Shown piece after piece: positions 8,271 through 17,333 of a stretch of DNA of 64,000 nucleotides. How positions within the stretch are numbered: position 1 is the first letter of the stretch; each line of letters begins with the position of its first letter. Where the stretch lies: assembly GCA_902810695.1 (NCBI GenBank), contig CADDYV010000009.1, positions 1 through 64,000 on the forward strand, given 5' to 3'. This DNA is from Actinomycetota bacterium. GTDB lineage: Bacteria > Actinomycetota > Rubrobacteria > Rubrobacterales > Rubrobacteraceae. The notes under the pieces were generated by a model. That model saw only the letters and a list, made by a program, of their open reading frames with translations. It was not told where the DNA came from and did not search any database. A program made the translations under genes and the position numbers.

Positions 8271-9866
8271 ATGAAGAAGAATCTGGTAATAGCGGGGGCC
8301 AGCGTGCTGGACGGAACCGGAGCCCCCGCCACGCACTCCGATGTCTGCATCTCTGAGGGTGTGATCCAGGAAGTCAGCCCGGCCAGCGACTACCACGGCG
8401 ACAGGGAGGTGCTCGACGCGAGCGAGTTGACCCTGGCGCCCGGCTTCATAGATGCTCACTCGCACGCGGATAACGCCCCCTTCCTGGCTGACGATGACAC
8501 AACCAAGATACTACAGGGGGTAACCACCGAGGTGGTGGGCAACTGCGGGATGAGCCTCGCCCCCCGCAACGACAGGTACGCCGGGCTGCTTGCGGCCTAT
8601 GCCGGGCGCCTGTTTCCGACGGTTAGATGGTCTGGTGACAGCTTCTCCGATTTTCTATCAGAGGCGGATCGGCGCGGCTACGTAACCAACTACGCCCCGC
8701 TGGTCGGGCATGGCACCTTGAGGATCGCAGCTATGGGCATGGAGGACAGGCCGCCCACTGCTGAAGAACAAAAGCAGATGGGAGGCTTGCTCGAAGAAGC
8801 CCTTGAAGCCGGAGCATTCGGGCTATCCACGGGTCTCATATATCCACCGGGGCTCTTCTCGAAGACCGAGGAGATCATCGAGTTGGCCCGCGGCTTGCCG
8901 CCGCACGCCCTCTACGCCTCGCACATACGCGGCGAGGGGGAGAACCTGCTGGAGAGCATCCGGGAGGCCATCCGCATAGGGGAGGAAGCCGGTGTGCGTA
9001 CCCAGATCTCCCACCACAAGGCTGCGGGCAGAGAGAACTGGGGAAAGACAAAAGATACTTTGAAGATGATCGCGCAGGCCCGAGGGCGCGGGGTAGAGGT
9101 CTACCAGGATGTCTACCCCTACACGGCATCGAGCACCATGCTCACGGCCCTTCTGCCTCCCTACATGCAGGAGGGAGGAGATGAGGCCGTGCTGCGGAGG
9201 CTTCGCGAACATGACGCAGCAGCCCGGATACGCCAGGCTATCGAGGAAGGAGTCGAGGGCTGGGAGAATCACGTGTCCGGCGCGGGATGGGATGGCATCC
9301 TGATATCCTCGACCGCAGACCACCGGTATGAGGGGATGACTATAGAGGAGATATCCGGCCAGCTTGGTTTGGAGCCCGTCGAGGTCCTGGTTCGGATACT
9401 GCTGGAGGAGCAGCTGAGGGCGAGCATGGTTGTATTTTCCATGGACGAGGCCGACCTGCAGCGGGTATTGCGCGAGGAGCACACGATGATCGGCTCTGAC
9501 GGACTACCACCCGGCTTCGGCGGAAAGCCGCATCCCCGCCTCTTCGGCACATTCCCGCGGGTGCTGGCCCGCTACGTCCGCGAAGCTCCGGTTTTCTCAC
9601 TGGAAGAAGCTGTACGACGGATGACCTCGCTGCCGGCCAGGGTCTTCCGTATCCCCGGGCGCGGCGTGATCGAGCCAGGCAAGGTGGCTGATTTGGTCGC
9701 CTTCGATGCGCGTGAGGTCCGGGATGTAGGTGATTACCGCGACCCGGTGCATACCCCGGAGGGCATCCGTTGGGTATTACAGGCGGGACAGGTCGTGGTG
9801 GACGGTCAACGGTACATTGGCAACCGCAAGGGCCAACGCCTGCAACCTGCCACTTCATGGGTGTGA
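8271..9866 (+). CDS. N-acyl-D-amino-acid deacylase (D-aminoacylase family amidohydrolase)
   Basis: 531 aa. Opens with a short beta-sandwich strand (VIAGASVLDGTG), then the metal site DAHSHAD, the family-diagnostic GNCGMSLAP, the SHHKAAG motif, GSDGLPPGFGG and a C-terminal GVIEPGKVADLVAFD. These mark zinc amidohydrolases that remove acyl groups from D-amino acids or act on related D-glutamate/aspartate derivatives. Cytoplasmic, no signal peptide. It shares a transcript direction and close spacing with the upstream MFS gene and the downstream M20 peptidase, which suggests a pathway for modified amino acids or peptides. Confidence 0.9.
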   Translation: MKKNLVIAGASVLDGTGAPATHSDVCISEGVIQEVSPASDYHGDREVLDASELTLAPGFIDAHSHADNAPFLADDDTTKILQGVTTEVVGNCGMSLAPRNDRYAGLLAAYAGRLFPTVRWSGDSFSDFLSEADRRGYVTNYAPLVGHGTLRIAAMGMEDRPPTAEEQKQMGGLLEEALEAGAFGLSTGLIYPPGLFSKTEEIIELARGLPPHALYASHIRGEGENLLESIREAIRIGEEAGVRTQISHHKAAGRENWGKTKDTLKMIAQARGRGVEVYQDVYPYTASSTMLTALLPPYMQEGGDEAVLRRLREHDAAARIRQAIEEGVEGWENHVSGAGWDGILISSTADHRYEGMTIEEISGQLGLEPVEVLVRILLEEQLRASMVVFSMDEADLQRVLREEHTMIGSDGLPPGFGGKPHPRLFGTFPRVLARYVREAPVFSLEEAVRRMTSLPARVFRIPGRGVIEPGKVADLVAFDAREVRDVGDYRDPVHTPEGIRWVLQAGQVVVDGQRYIGNRKGQRLQPATSWV

Positions 9867-9972
9867 TAAACCTTCGAAATTTTCCCTGGTTCGGCAAAAG
9901 AAGTTTGACACAACCGGGAGCGTGGGTGTGAACTACGTAGGCCGCGGTGGGTGATAGGGGAGGTGCTTGAAG

Positions 9973-11292
9973 ATGGGTTGGTCGGTGGCCCGGCGGGAGC
10001 GAAACCGCGAGTCCGTACTCGGAGCTGTAGGTGAGCTCGCCCCGCGGATGGTCGAGGTGCTGCAGAGCTTCGTGCGGATTCCGACGGTGAACCCGCCCGG
10101 GGAGAACTACGAGAAATTCGTTGAGCACATGGGCTCCATCCTCGATGACCTGGGCTATGAGATCGAGGTGGTGCGGGTGCCGGAGAAGCGCCTGCCCGAG
10201 CTCGCGCCGCACGGCAAGGGCCTGCCCCGTCCGAACCTTATCGCCCGCCTGCCCGGAGCCGGTGAGGGACCACGGCTCCACCTGAACGGTCACTACGACG
10301 TGGTGCCTGCCGGGAGTGACTGGCATCACGATCCTTTCGGGGGGGAGATAGAGGACGAAAAAGTCTACGCCCGGGGAGCGGCGGACCAGAAGAGCGGGCT
10401 CGCCTGCCAGATCTTCGCTGTCGAGGCGTTGCGGATGGCCGGTCTGGACCCGGGCGGGTGCATCACCCACAGCGCGGTCCCGGACGAGGAGACCGTCGGC
10501 AACACGAACGCCGGGACTGGATTCCTCGTCGAGCAGGGGGTAATCAGCGCGGCGAACACCGACGCGGTCATCATCACCGAGCCGTTCGGTCCGGAGGGGG
10601 TGGGCATCGGGCACAAAGGCGCGATATGGGGTGATATCACCGTATACGGCAAAAAGGCGCACGGGAGCTCCCCGATGCTCGGCGTCAACGCGGTGGAGCT
10701 GGCGGGCCGCTTTCTGGCCTGGGTGGAAGACGGGCTCAAGCCCAGGCTGAACCGGCGAAAGACCGAACTCGCGGTAACACCCCCCGAGGCGATCCACTCC
10801 ACACTCTCCTTCGACACCATAGAGGGCGGGACGGCCACCAACACGGTCCCGGACCGCTGCAGGATCACCTTCAACCGCCGCCTCCTGCCGCAGGAGAGGG
10901 TGGACGAGGCCCGCCAGGAGTTACTCTCGCTGCTGGAAGAATTCGAGGAAGAGGAGCCCCGTTTCCGCTACGACTACCGGGAGACCTACGCCACCGAGCC
11001 TGTAATAATCCCGGAGGATGAGCCGCTTGTCAGGGTGGCCCGGCATGCCATTGGATCGCTAGGCATGAAGCCTCGACTCCTGATATCCGCCGGGAGCGAC
11101 GACCAGCGCTTCATCGTGCACCGCGCGGGGATCACGAACTGCATAATCTACGGGCCAGGCAGAACCGCTCTCTCCCACATCGCCGACGAATACGTCAGCG
11201 TACAGGACCTCATCACGGCCACGAAGGTCCTCGCGCTGATCCTCTGCGACTGCCTCTGGTCCACGAAAGGAGTCCCGAACCATGCAGGGTAG
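9973..11292 (+). CDS. M20-family metallopeptidase / deacylase (ArgE/DapE-like)
   Basis: 439 aa from ATG 9973. A TTG at 9967 is in frame but sits only three bases after GGGGAGG (9957-9963), while the ATG is at the normal nine. Zinc-site landmarks: LNGHYDVVPAG, ARGAADQKSGLA, PDEETVG, and late GPGRTALSHIADEYV with a metal-binding His. The family hydrolyses N-acyl amino acids or dipeptides with two zinc ions. The last 11 bases overlap the next gene, a DUF3311 protein, so the peptidase and the symporter pair are translationally coupled. Confidence 0.9.
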   Translation: MGWSVARRERNRESVLGAVGELAPRMVEVLQSFVRIPTVNPPGENYEKFVEHMGSILDDLGYEIEVVRVPEKRLPELAPHGKGLPRPNLIARLPGAGEGPRLHLNGHYDVVPAGSDWHHDPFGGEIEDEKVYARGAADQKSGLACQIFAVEALRMAGLDPGGCITHSAVPDEETVGNTNAGTGFLVEQGVISAANTDAVIITEPFGPEGVGIGHKGAIWGDITVYGKKAHGSSPMLGVNAVELAGRFLAWVEDGLKPRLNRRKTELAVTPPEAIHSTLSFDTIEGGTATNTVPDRCRITFNRRLLPQERVDEARQELLSLLEEFEEEEPRFRYDYRETYATEPVIIPEDEPLVRVARHAIGSLGMKPRLLISAGSDDQRFIVHRAGITNCIIYGPGRTALSHIADEYVSVQDLITATKVLALILCDCLWSTKGVPNHAG

Positions 11293-11500
11293 GCGCAGAT
11301 CGCTCTGGCTGCTTCTGGTCCCGTTCGTCATATTCATCGTCGGGCTGCCGTTCGCAAACCACATCCACCCGCTCATCTTCGGCGTGCCGTTTTTCACCTT
11401 CTGGATGCTGGTCGGCGTGGTGTGCACGCCGCTTGCGATCTGGCTCGCAGCCCTCTTCGACCCGCTCTACGGGAGAAGGAACAACGGGAGAGAGAGGTAG
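11282..11500 (+). CDS. DUF3311 small membrane protein (symporter partner)
   Basis: 72 aa with two hydrophobic segments (about residues 8-25 and 38-58) ending in FDPLYGRR. Proteins of this type are encoded immediately before sodium:solute symporters in many actinobacteria and proteobacteria and are thought to be a small subunit or assembly partner of the transporter. It overlaps the M20 gene by 11 bases and ends four bases before the symporter start, which fits that role. Confidence 0.85.
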   Translation: MQGRRRSLWLLLVPFVIFIVGLPFANHIHPLIFGVPFFTFWMLVGVVCTPLAIWLAALFDPLYGRRNNGRER

Positions 11501-11503
11501 GTC

Positions 11504-12961
11504 ATGTCCAACGCGGCGGTAGCCAGCACCATCTTCATAATCTTCATGATCCTCACCGTCGGGTTCGGCCTGCTCTCGGTCAGGGGGCGTCAGCCGAACC
11601 TCTCCGAGTGGTCGGTCGGCGGGCGCAACTTCGGCTCGGTCCTGCTCTGGGTGCTGCTCGCCGGCGAGATATACACGGCGTTCAGCTACCTCGGGGCGGC
11701 CGGATGGGGCTACGACTACGGGGCCCCGATCTACTACGAGTTCGCCTACCTTGCGGGGGGATACGCCCTCGGGTACTTCTTCGGCCCGCTGTTCTGGGGT
11801 TACGCCAAAAAGCACGGGCTCGTGAGCGTCTCGGACATGGGAGCGCACAGGTTCCAGAGCAAGACGCTCGGGGTCCTGATGGCCCTGATCACGACCATCT
11901 TCCTCATCCCCTACGTGCAGCTCGAGATCACCGGCATGGGTCTGGTCGTGAACCAGATGACTTACGGCGGCATAGACCTCAACTGGGCGTACGTGATCTC
12001 CTTCGTCGTTGCAGAAAGCTTTATCCTAATCAGCGGGCTGCGGGGCAGTGCCTGGGTGAGTATCCTCAAAGATTCCACGGTCATCCTCACCGTCATCGTG
12101 ATCGGCATCTACGTCCCCTACCATTTCTTCGGCGGCTACGGCGGACTCTTCGAGCGGCTCCTTCATACTCACCCGCAGGTGTTCACCCTGCCGGGGAACT
12201 CGCCGAACCTGGACTCCTGGTGGTTCGCCTCTACCACCATCGTCAACTCTCTGGGTTACATCGTGTTTCCGAATGTCTTCGCGGCGTACCTGGGGGCGCA
12301 GGCGGCGCGCACCATCCGCACCAACAGCATTTTCCTGCCCTTCTACCAGATCCTGCTCTTCGTCCCGATGCTGCTCGGGATGGCGGCGCTGCTCGTCGTG
12401 CCGCACCTTAAAGATAGCGACCTGGCGCTGCTCGCCCTCTCGATCAAGGCGTTCCCGGCGTGGTTCGTCGGCCTGATCGGGGTGGCCGGGGCGCTCTCGG
12501 CGATCGTGCCGATGGCGGTGTTCATGCTGGTTATAGGGACGATGTGGGGCCGGAGCATCCTGGGGATAAGCGTCGAGTCCGAGACGACCCAGAAACGGCT
12601 CTCGCAGCTCGTAACGTTTTTGGTCGGCGTGATCGCGCTGATCTTCTCCATCGCGCTGCCCTCCACCCTGGTCCGGCTCTCGGTTATCTCCTACGAGGGG
12701 ATAACCCAGCTCGCGCCCGTGCTGATCCTCGGGCTGCTGTGGCGCGGGATGACCGCGAAGGGTGCAATCGGCGGCTTCATCGCCGGGATAATCGTCGTGG
12801 TTATCCTGTTCGTTACGGGCCACGATCCCCTCTTCGGGATCAACGGCGGGCTCTACGGGCTTGTCGTCAACACAGTGGTCGGCGTGGCGGTGAGCCGGGC
12901 TACGGCCACGAGCCGCGACCTGGAGGAGGCTGGCCGGCGCATGGTTCCCCAGCAGCCCTGA
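11504..12961 (+). CDS. Sodium:solute symporter (SSS family)
   Basis: 485 aa with about 13 membrane segments. The start LSEWSVGGRNFGSVLLWVLLAGEIYTAF is the typical TM2 entry of SSS proteins, and the ITGMGLVVNQM and RTIRTNS regions match the family, which moves amino acids, carboxylates, sugars or proline with Na+. Located directly after its DUF3311 partner and among amidases and deacylases, it probably imports an amino-acid derivative or carboxylate. Start ATG 11504 has AGAGAGG just upstream. Confidence 0.92.
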   Translation: MSNAAVASTIFIIFMILTVGFGLLSVRGRQPNLSEWSVGGRNFGSVLLWVLLAGEIYTAFSYLGAAGWGYDYGAPIYYEFAYLAGGYALGYFFGPLFWGYAKKHGLVSVSDMGAHRFQSKTLGVLMALITTIFLIPYVQLEITGMGLVVNQMTYGGIDLNWAYVISFVVAESFILISGLRGSAWVSILKDSTVILTVIVIGIYVPYHFFGGYGGLFERLLHTHPQVFTLPGNSPNLDSWWFASTTIVNSLGYIVFPNVFAAYLGAQAARTIRTNSIFLPFYQILLFVPMLLGMAALLVVPHLKDSDLALLALSIKAFPAWFVGLIGVAGALSAIVPMAVFMLVIGTMWGRSILGISVESETTQKRLSQLVTFLVGVIALIFSIALPSTLVRLSVISYEGITQLAPVLILGLLWRGMTAKGAIGGFIAGIIVVVILFVTGHDPLFGINGGLYGLVVNTVVGVAVSRATATSRDLEEAGRRMVPQQP

Positions 12962-12976
12962 GAAGGGAGCGTTCGT

Positions 12977-13201
12977 TTGATCGCAGACGCAGTCTTTCTA
13001 GACGGGCAGGTGGTAACCGTGGACGGAAGCGACAGCGTCCACGGCGCCGGAGGCTACGGGCCACACAACCTGCGCATCATGCGGCGGGAGGTCCTTTCCG
13101 GTCCGATCCTCTCGATAAAGCGGGGGAGACTCAAAGACCCCGAGGCGGACCTCACGATGGTTGGCGGGAAGGGGATCTTCCGCCGGGAGATCTCCGCTTG
13201 A
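12977..13201 (+). pseudogene. Collapsed amidohydrolase (N- and C-terminal ends joined, middle deleted)
   Basis: A 74-codon frame begins TTG at 12977 after GAAGGGAG. Its first 21 residues (IADAVFLDGQVVTVDGSDSV) are the start of a YtcJ-type amidohydrolase. Its last 40 (VLSGPILSI, PEADLTMVGGKGIFRREI) are the end of the same family, which is normally over 500 aa. All metal ligands are missing, so the product cannot be an active enzyme. The frame stays open across the junction, so it may still be translated. The acylase start overlaps its stop (TTGA), so the relic may now act only as a coupling leader. Confidence 0.75.
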
Positions 13202-15519
13202 GCGGCACCTCGTACACCATCGAGGGTCTCGAGAGCCGCGTCGAGGTGCTCGTGGACCGCTACGGCGTGTCGCACATCTACGCCGGGAGCGAGCGAGACC
13301 TGTTCTTCGCGCAGGGCTGGAACGCCGCACGCGACCGGCTGTGGCAGATAGACCTGTGGCGCAGGCGGGGGCTCGGGCTGCTCTCAGAGGCGCTCGGGCG
13401 CGACTACCTGGAGCAGGACCGTGCGGCCCGGCTCTTCCTCTACCGGGGAGACATGGACCGGGAGTGGGAAGCCTGCTCCCCAGGAACCAGGCAGGTGGTG
13501 CGGGCGTTCGTCGAGGGGATCAACGCCTACATCGGTCTGACCGGGCGTGAGACGGATCTCCTCCCGCCGGAGTTCGGGGCGCTCGGCTACCGGCCCGCGA
13601 GGTGGTCTCCGGAGGACGTGGTGCGGGTGCGCTCAGGCGGCCTCTACCGCAATGTCGAGGAAGAGGTCGCCCGCGCCATCACCCTGCGGGACTTTGGCCC
13701 GGAGGTGGAGCGGCTGAGGAGCGTCCTGGAGCCGGAGCGGGAGATCTCTGTTCCAGAAGGGTTAGATCTCGGCCTCATCTCCGAAGAGGTGCTCGGGGTC
13801 TACCGGCTCGCTACCGGCGGCGTGGAATTCTCTCCGGGGAGCAACAACTGGGTCATCTCTCCACAGCGGAGCACGACCGGGCGTCCGATCCTGGCGAACG
13901 ACCCGCACCGGGACCAGTCGGTGCCGTCGCTGCGCTACGCGGTGCACCTCTCGGCTCCGGGGCTCGATGTGATCGGGGCCGGAGAGCCCGCGCTGCCGGG
14001 GATATCGCTCGGCCACAACGGCAGGATAGCGTTTGGGCTCACCATCTTCCCGATAGACCAGGAAGACCTCTACGTCTACGAGACGCGGCCCGGCTCCCCA
14101 CAGGAGTACCGCTACAACGGAGGCTGGGAGCATATGCGGGTCGTGAGGGAGGGGATCCCGGTTCGGGACGGAGACCCGGTAGAGGTCGAGCTCAAGTACA
14201 CCCGCCACGGACCCGTGATCCGCGAAGACCGGGAGAAGAGAGCCGCCTTCGCCGTGCGGGCCGCGTGGCTGGAGCCGGGGTCGGCGCCCTACCTGGGCGG
14301 GCTCGGGTGTATGCGCGCCGGGAACTGGGAGGAGTTCGTCCGAGCGCTCCGGGACTGGCGCACGCCCGGGGAGAACCTCGTCTACGCCGACACCTCGGGC
14401 AACATAGGGTGGAAGGCCACGGGGCTCGTGCCGCGGCGTCCCAACTGGGACGGGCTGCTGCCGGTGCCCGGCGACGGGCGGTACGAGTGGGACTGGTTCC
14501 TGCGCCAGGAGCTGCTGCCCGAGGAGGTCAACCCCACTCGTGGTTGGATCTCGACGGCCAACCAGATGAACCTTCCGGACGGTTACCCCGCGGAGGAGCG
14601 CAAAGTAAGCTTCGAGTGGTACCCGCCCTTCCGCCAGCAGCGGATCTCCGAGGTGATCGAATCCTCGCCCCGCTTCGGCCTGGAGGGCTCCCTGCGGCTG
14701 CAAACTGACCACCTCTCGGTCCCGGCGCGCCGCGTCGTCGCGGTTCTCGCGGGGCTGCGCTCCGACGACCCGGCCATCGAGGAGGCGCTGGAGCTATTGC
14801 AGGGATGGGACTGTGTCCTGGACGAGGGCTCCGCCGCTGCGGCGCTCTTTGAGGTGTGGTACAGGCTCCATCTGCGTCCGGAAGCCCTGCGCCGACTCCT
14901 GCCGGAGCGAGACGCGGAGCGCGCTTTAGCGGCGCTCACCGCCGACGCCTTCGAGTCGGATGCGGAGATCGCTGACCCCCGGGCGGTCCTCGACCTGATC
15001 AAAGCCCCCGACGAGAGGTTCGGCCCCGACCCGGACGCTGCCAGGGACGAGGCTCTGCTTTCGAGCCTCGGCGAGGCCGCGGCGCGCCTGCAGCGTCTCC
15101 TCGGTCCCGACCCCCAGGCGTGGAGGTGGGGAGATTTGCACAAAGCCTGCTTCCAGCACCCGCTCTCCGGTACCCCGGCGGCGCGGCGCATCCCGCAGCG
15201 TCTGGACGCCGGGCCGTTTCCCCGCGGGGGTAGCGGGGACACCGTCGGGAACACGGGCTACCGCGCGCAGAACTTCCGACAGACCGGGGGCGCCTCGTGG
15301 CGCATGGTCTTGGATATCGGGGAGTGGGATAATTCACTCGCGATGAACGCTCCGGGGCAGTCCGGAGATCCCAGAAGCCCTCACTACGCCGACCTCGCCC
15401 CGGCGTGGGCTAGAGGCGAAGCCTTTCCCCTGCTCTACAGCAGGCAGAGGGTGGAAGAGGAAACGTACCTGCGCATCCTGCTCGATCCGGAAGGGAAGTG
15501 CTGCGATGCCGAACGCTGA
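13198..15519 (+). CDS. Penicillin acylase family protein (Ntn-hydrolase)
   Basis: 773 aa from TTG 13198, which overlaps the preceding stop; the longer open frame upstream runs antisense-like through the symporter gene and is not coding. RYGVSHIYAGSERDLFFAQGWNAARDRLWQ is the family's opening. Autocleavage would occur at PGSNNWV, leaving Ser215 (codon at 13840) as N-terminal nucleophile of the beta chain, about 214 residues after the start. ANDPH, GHNGRIAFGLT and the C-terminal GDTVGNTG region also match. Members hydrolyse amides of acyl side chains, including acyl-homoserine lactones and beta-lactams. No signal peptide is visible, unlike many relatives. The 3' end overlaps the amidase gene by 14 bases. 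Confidence 0.9.
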   Translation: MSGTSYTIEGLESRVEVLVDRYGVSHIYAGSERDLFFAQGWNAARDRLWQIDLWRRRGLGLLSEALGRDYLEQDRAARLFLYRGDMDREWEACSPGTRQVVRAFVEGINAYIGLTGRETDLLPPEFGALGYRPARWSPEDVVRVRSGGLYRNVEEEVARAITLRDFGPEVERLRSVLEPEREISVPEGLDLGLISEEVLGVYRLATGGVEFSPGSNNWVISPQRSTTGRPILANDPHRDQSVPSLRYAVHLSAPGLDVIGAGEPALPGISLGHNGRIAFGLTIFPIDQEDLYVYETRPGSPQEYRYNGGWEHMRVVREGIPVRDGDPVEVELKYTRHGPVIREDREKRAAFAVRAAWLEPGSAPYLGGLGCMRAGNWEEFVRALRDWRTPGENLVYADTSGNIGWKATGLVPRRPNWDGLLPVPGDGRYEWDWFLRQELLPEEVNPTRGWISTANQMNLPDGYPAEERKVSFEWYPPFRQQRISEVIESSPRFGLEGSLRLQTDHLSVPARRVVAVLAGLRSDDPAIEEALELLQGWDCVLDEGSAAAALFEVWYRLHLRPEALRRLLPERDAERALAALTADAFESDAEIADPRAVLDLIKAPDERFGPDPDAARDEALLSSLGEAAARLQRLLGPDPQAWRWGDLHKACFQHPLSGTPAARRIPQRLDAGPFPRGGSGDTVGNTGYRAQNFRQTGGASWRMVLDIGEWDNSLAMNAPGQSGDPRSPHYADLAPAWARGEAFPLLYSRQRVEEETYLRILLDPEGKCCDAER

Positions 15520-16921
15520 GGAGATCTGCTACCTGCCTGCCACCGCGCTGGCCCGCTTCATCCGGCAGAGGGAACTTTCCGCCGTGGAGGTGGTGGAGGC
15601 GCACCTGGAGCGCATAGAGCAGGTGAACCCGAAGGTCAACGCGATCGTCACCCTGGTGCCGGAGCGTGCGCTTAGGGAAGCGCGCGCCGCCGACGAGAGG
15701 CTTGCGCGGGGCGAAGAAGTGGGGCCGCTGCACGGCCTGCCGGTGGTGCACAAGGACCTGGCATCCACCAGAGGCCTCCGCACCACCTTCGGCTCCCTCG
15801 TCTACAGCGACTTCGTCCCGCAGGAGGATGCTCTGATAGTCGAGCGCCTGAAGCGCGCCGGGGCGATAACGCTCGGCAAGAGCAACACCCCCGAGTTCGG
15901 CGCGGGATCTCAGACCTTCAACGAAGTCTTCGGGGCCACCAGAAACCCCTACGACCTCTCGAAGACCAGCGGCGGCTCAAGCGGCGGCGCGGCGGCCGCG
16001 CTCGCCTGCGGCATGGTCCCGATAGCCGACGGCAGCGACATGGGCGGCAGCCTGCGCAACCCGGCGGCCTTCTGCAACGTGGTGGGCCTGCGTCCCTCGC
16101 CGGGCCGGGTTCCCGTCTGGCCGACGCTTGCCCCGTGGTCCCCGCTCTCGGTAGAGGGACCGATGGCCCGCGACGTCCTCGACGCCGCACTGATGCTCGG
16201 CGCGATAGCCGGGCCGGACCCACGGGACCCGCTCTCCCTCTCTGAGCCGGGCGAGCTCTTCCTGGGATCACTGGAGCGCGACCTCTCCAGGGCGCGCCTC
16301 GCCTGGTGCCGCGACCTCGGGGGTCTTCCGGTGGAGCCGGTGATCACAGAGACGCTCGAAAAGCAGCTACGGGTCTTCGGGGATCTGGGGTGCGTCGTGG
16401 AGGAGGCGGAGCCGGACTTCTCGGGATCCGACGAGGCCTTCAAGGCGCTAAGAGCCTTCCACTTCGAACTCGCCTACGGCGAGTTGCTGGCGGAGCACCG
16501 GCATGAGATGAAGGACACCGTGGTTTGGAACATCGAGGAGGGACGCAGGCTCTCGGTATCAAAGTTCGCGGAGGCCGAGCGGATGAGAACCGCTCTCTAC
16601 CACCGGATGCGGGAGTTCATGCAAGGCTACGACTTCCTGCTGCTTCCAGTTACCCAGGTTGTCCCGTTCGACGTGCGCGTGCCTTTTCCTACGGAGATAG
16701 AGGGTGTGCAGATGGAAACCTACATAGACTGGATGAAGTCCTGCTACTACATCACGGTTACCGGGCTTCCCGCCTTATCCGTGCCGGGCGGGTTCACCCC
16801 GCAGGGGCTCCCGGTGGGCCTGCAGATCGTGGGCCGCCCCCGCGACGACCTGGGTGTAATGCGGCTCGGGCGCGCCTTCGAGCGGGAGACGGGATTCGGT
16901 CGCAGGCGGCCTGAGCTCTAG
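15506..16921 (+). CDS. Amidase (amidase-signature family)
   Basis: 471 aa. Lys of VHKDLAS, the cis-Ser within KTSGGSSGGAAAALACGM and the nucleophile Ser in GSDMGGSLRNPAAF form the Ser-cisSer-Lys triad of amidase-signature enzymes such as aryl/acyl amidases and GatA. It is a standalone copy with no gatB or gatC nearby, so a catabolic amide hydrolase is more likely than tRNA amidation. Start ATG 15506 follows GGAAGGGAAG. It is probably the last gene of the deacylase-symporter-acylase operon. Confidence 0.9.
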   Translation: MPNAEEICYLPATALARFIRQRELSAVEVVEAHLERIEQVNPKVNAIVTLVPERALREARAADERLARGEEVGPLHGLPVVHKDLASTRGLRTTFGSLVYSDFVPQEDALIVERLKRAGAITLGKSNTPEFGAGSQTFNEVFGATRNPYDLSKTSGGSSGGAAAALACGMVPIADGSDMGGSLRNPAAFCNVVGLRPSPGRVPVWPTLAPWSPLSVEGPMARDVLDAALMLGAIAGPDPRDPLSLSEPGELFLGSLERDLSRARLAWCRDLGGLPVEPVITETLEKQLRVFGDLGCVVEEAEPDFSGSDEAFKALRAFHFELAYGELLAEHRHEMKDTVVWNIEEGRRLSVSKFAEAERMRTALYHRMREFMQGYDFLLLPVTQVVPFDVRVPFPTEIEGVQMETYIDWMKSCYYITVTGLPALSVPGGFTPQGLPVGLQIVGRPRDDLGVMRLGRAFERETGFGRRRPEL

Positions 16922-16927
16922 AAAAGA

Positions 16928-16956
16928 TTGTTGCAGAGTGGGGTATGAGCTATGAT
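16928..16956 (+). promoter_or_regulatory. Candidate sigma-A type promoter of hypAB
   Basis: TTGTTG (16928-16933) and TATGAT (16951-16956) are 17 bases apart, 38 bases before the hypA start. The -10 hexamer is identical to that of the hydrogenase structural promoter at 18070. Confidence 0.5.
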
Positions 16957-16994
16957 GGCTGTGGTGGGGTGTTGATTTCGAGGAGCCGCTACGC

Positions 16995-17333
16995 TTGCAC
17001 GAGCTTTCCATAGCCGAGTCCATTGTCCGGGTGGCGTGCAACCACGCGGACGAAAGACGGGTTACGAGGGTGCACGTGAAACTCGGGCATCTGCGCCAGG
17101 TCGTGCCCTCGGCTCTGGCTTTCAGCTTCGGGCTGGTGGCCGAGGGGACCGGCGTCGAGGGCGCCGAGCTGGAGATGGAGGAGGTTCCGGCTGCCGGTAT
17201 ATGCCGCAGATGCGGAGAGGAGAGCCAGCTCGAAGGCTTTCCTCTGGTGTGCCGGACGTGCGGGGGCTTTGACCTGGAGATCATCAGGGGAGAAGAGTTG
17301 CTGGTCGAGTTTCTGGAGCTGGAGGAGGCGTAG
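16995..17333 (+). CDS. hypA: Hydrogenase nickel-insertion protein HypA
   Basis: 112 aa from TTG 16995, giving the invariant MHELSIAESIV whose His2 and neighbours bind nickel. Two CxxC pairs (CRRCGEE and CRTCGG) form the zinc site. HypA hands nickel to the hydrogenase large subunit precursor together with HypB. Stop and the hypB start are directly adjacent. It is the first gene of the maturation set; the rest of the hyp genes lie at 25805-30830. Confidence 0.95.
   Translation: MHELSIAESIVRVACNHADERRVTRVHVKLGHLRQVVPSALAFSFGLVAEGTGVEGAELEMEEVPAAGICRRCGEESQLEGFPLVCRTCGGFDLEIIRGEELLVEFLELEEA

Noticed and set aside
12460-13197. Long upstream extension of the acylase frame
   Set aside because: It overlaps the symporter gene in another frame and reads as Arg/Gly-rich noise; homology-like sequence starts only at the TTG at 13198.
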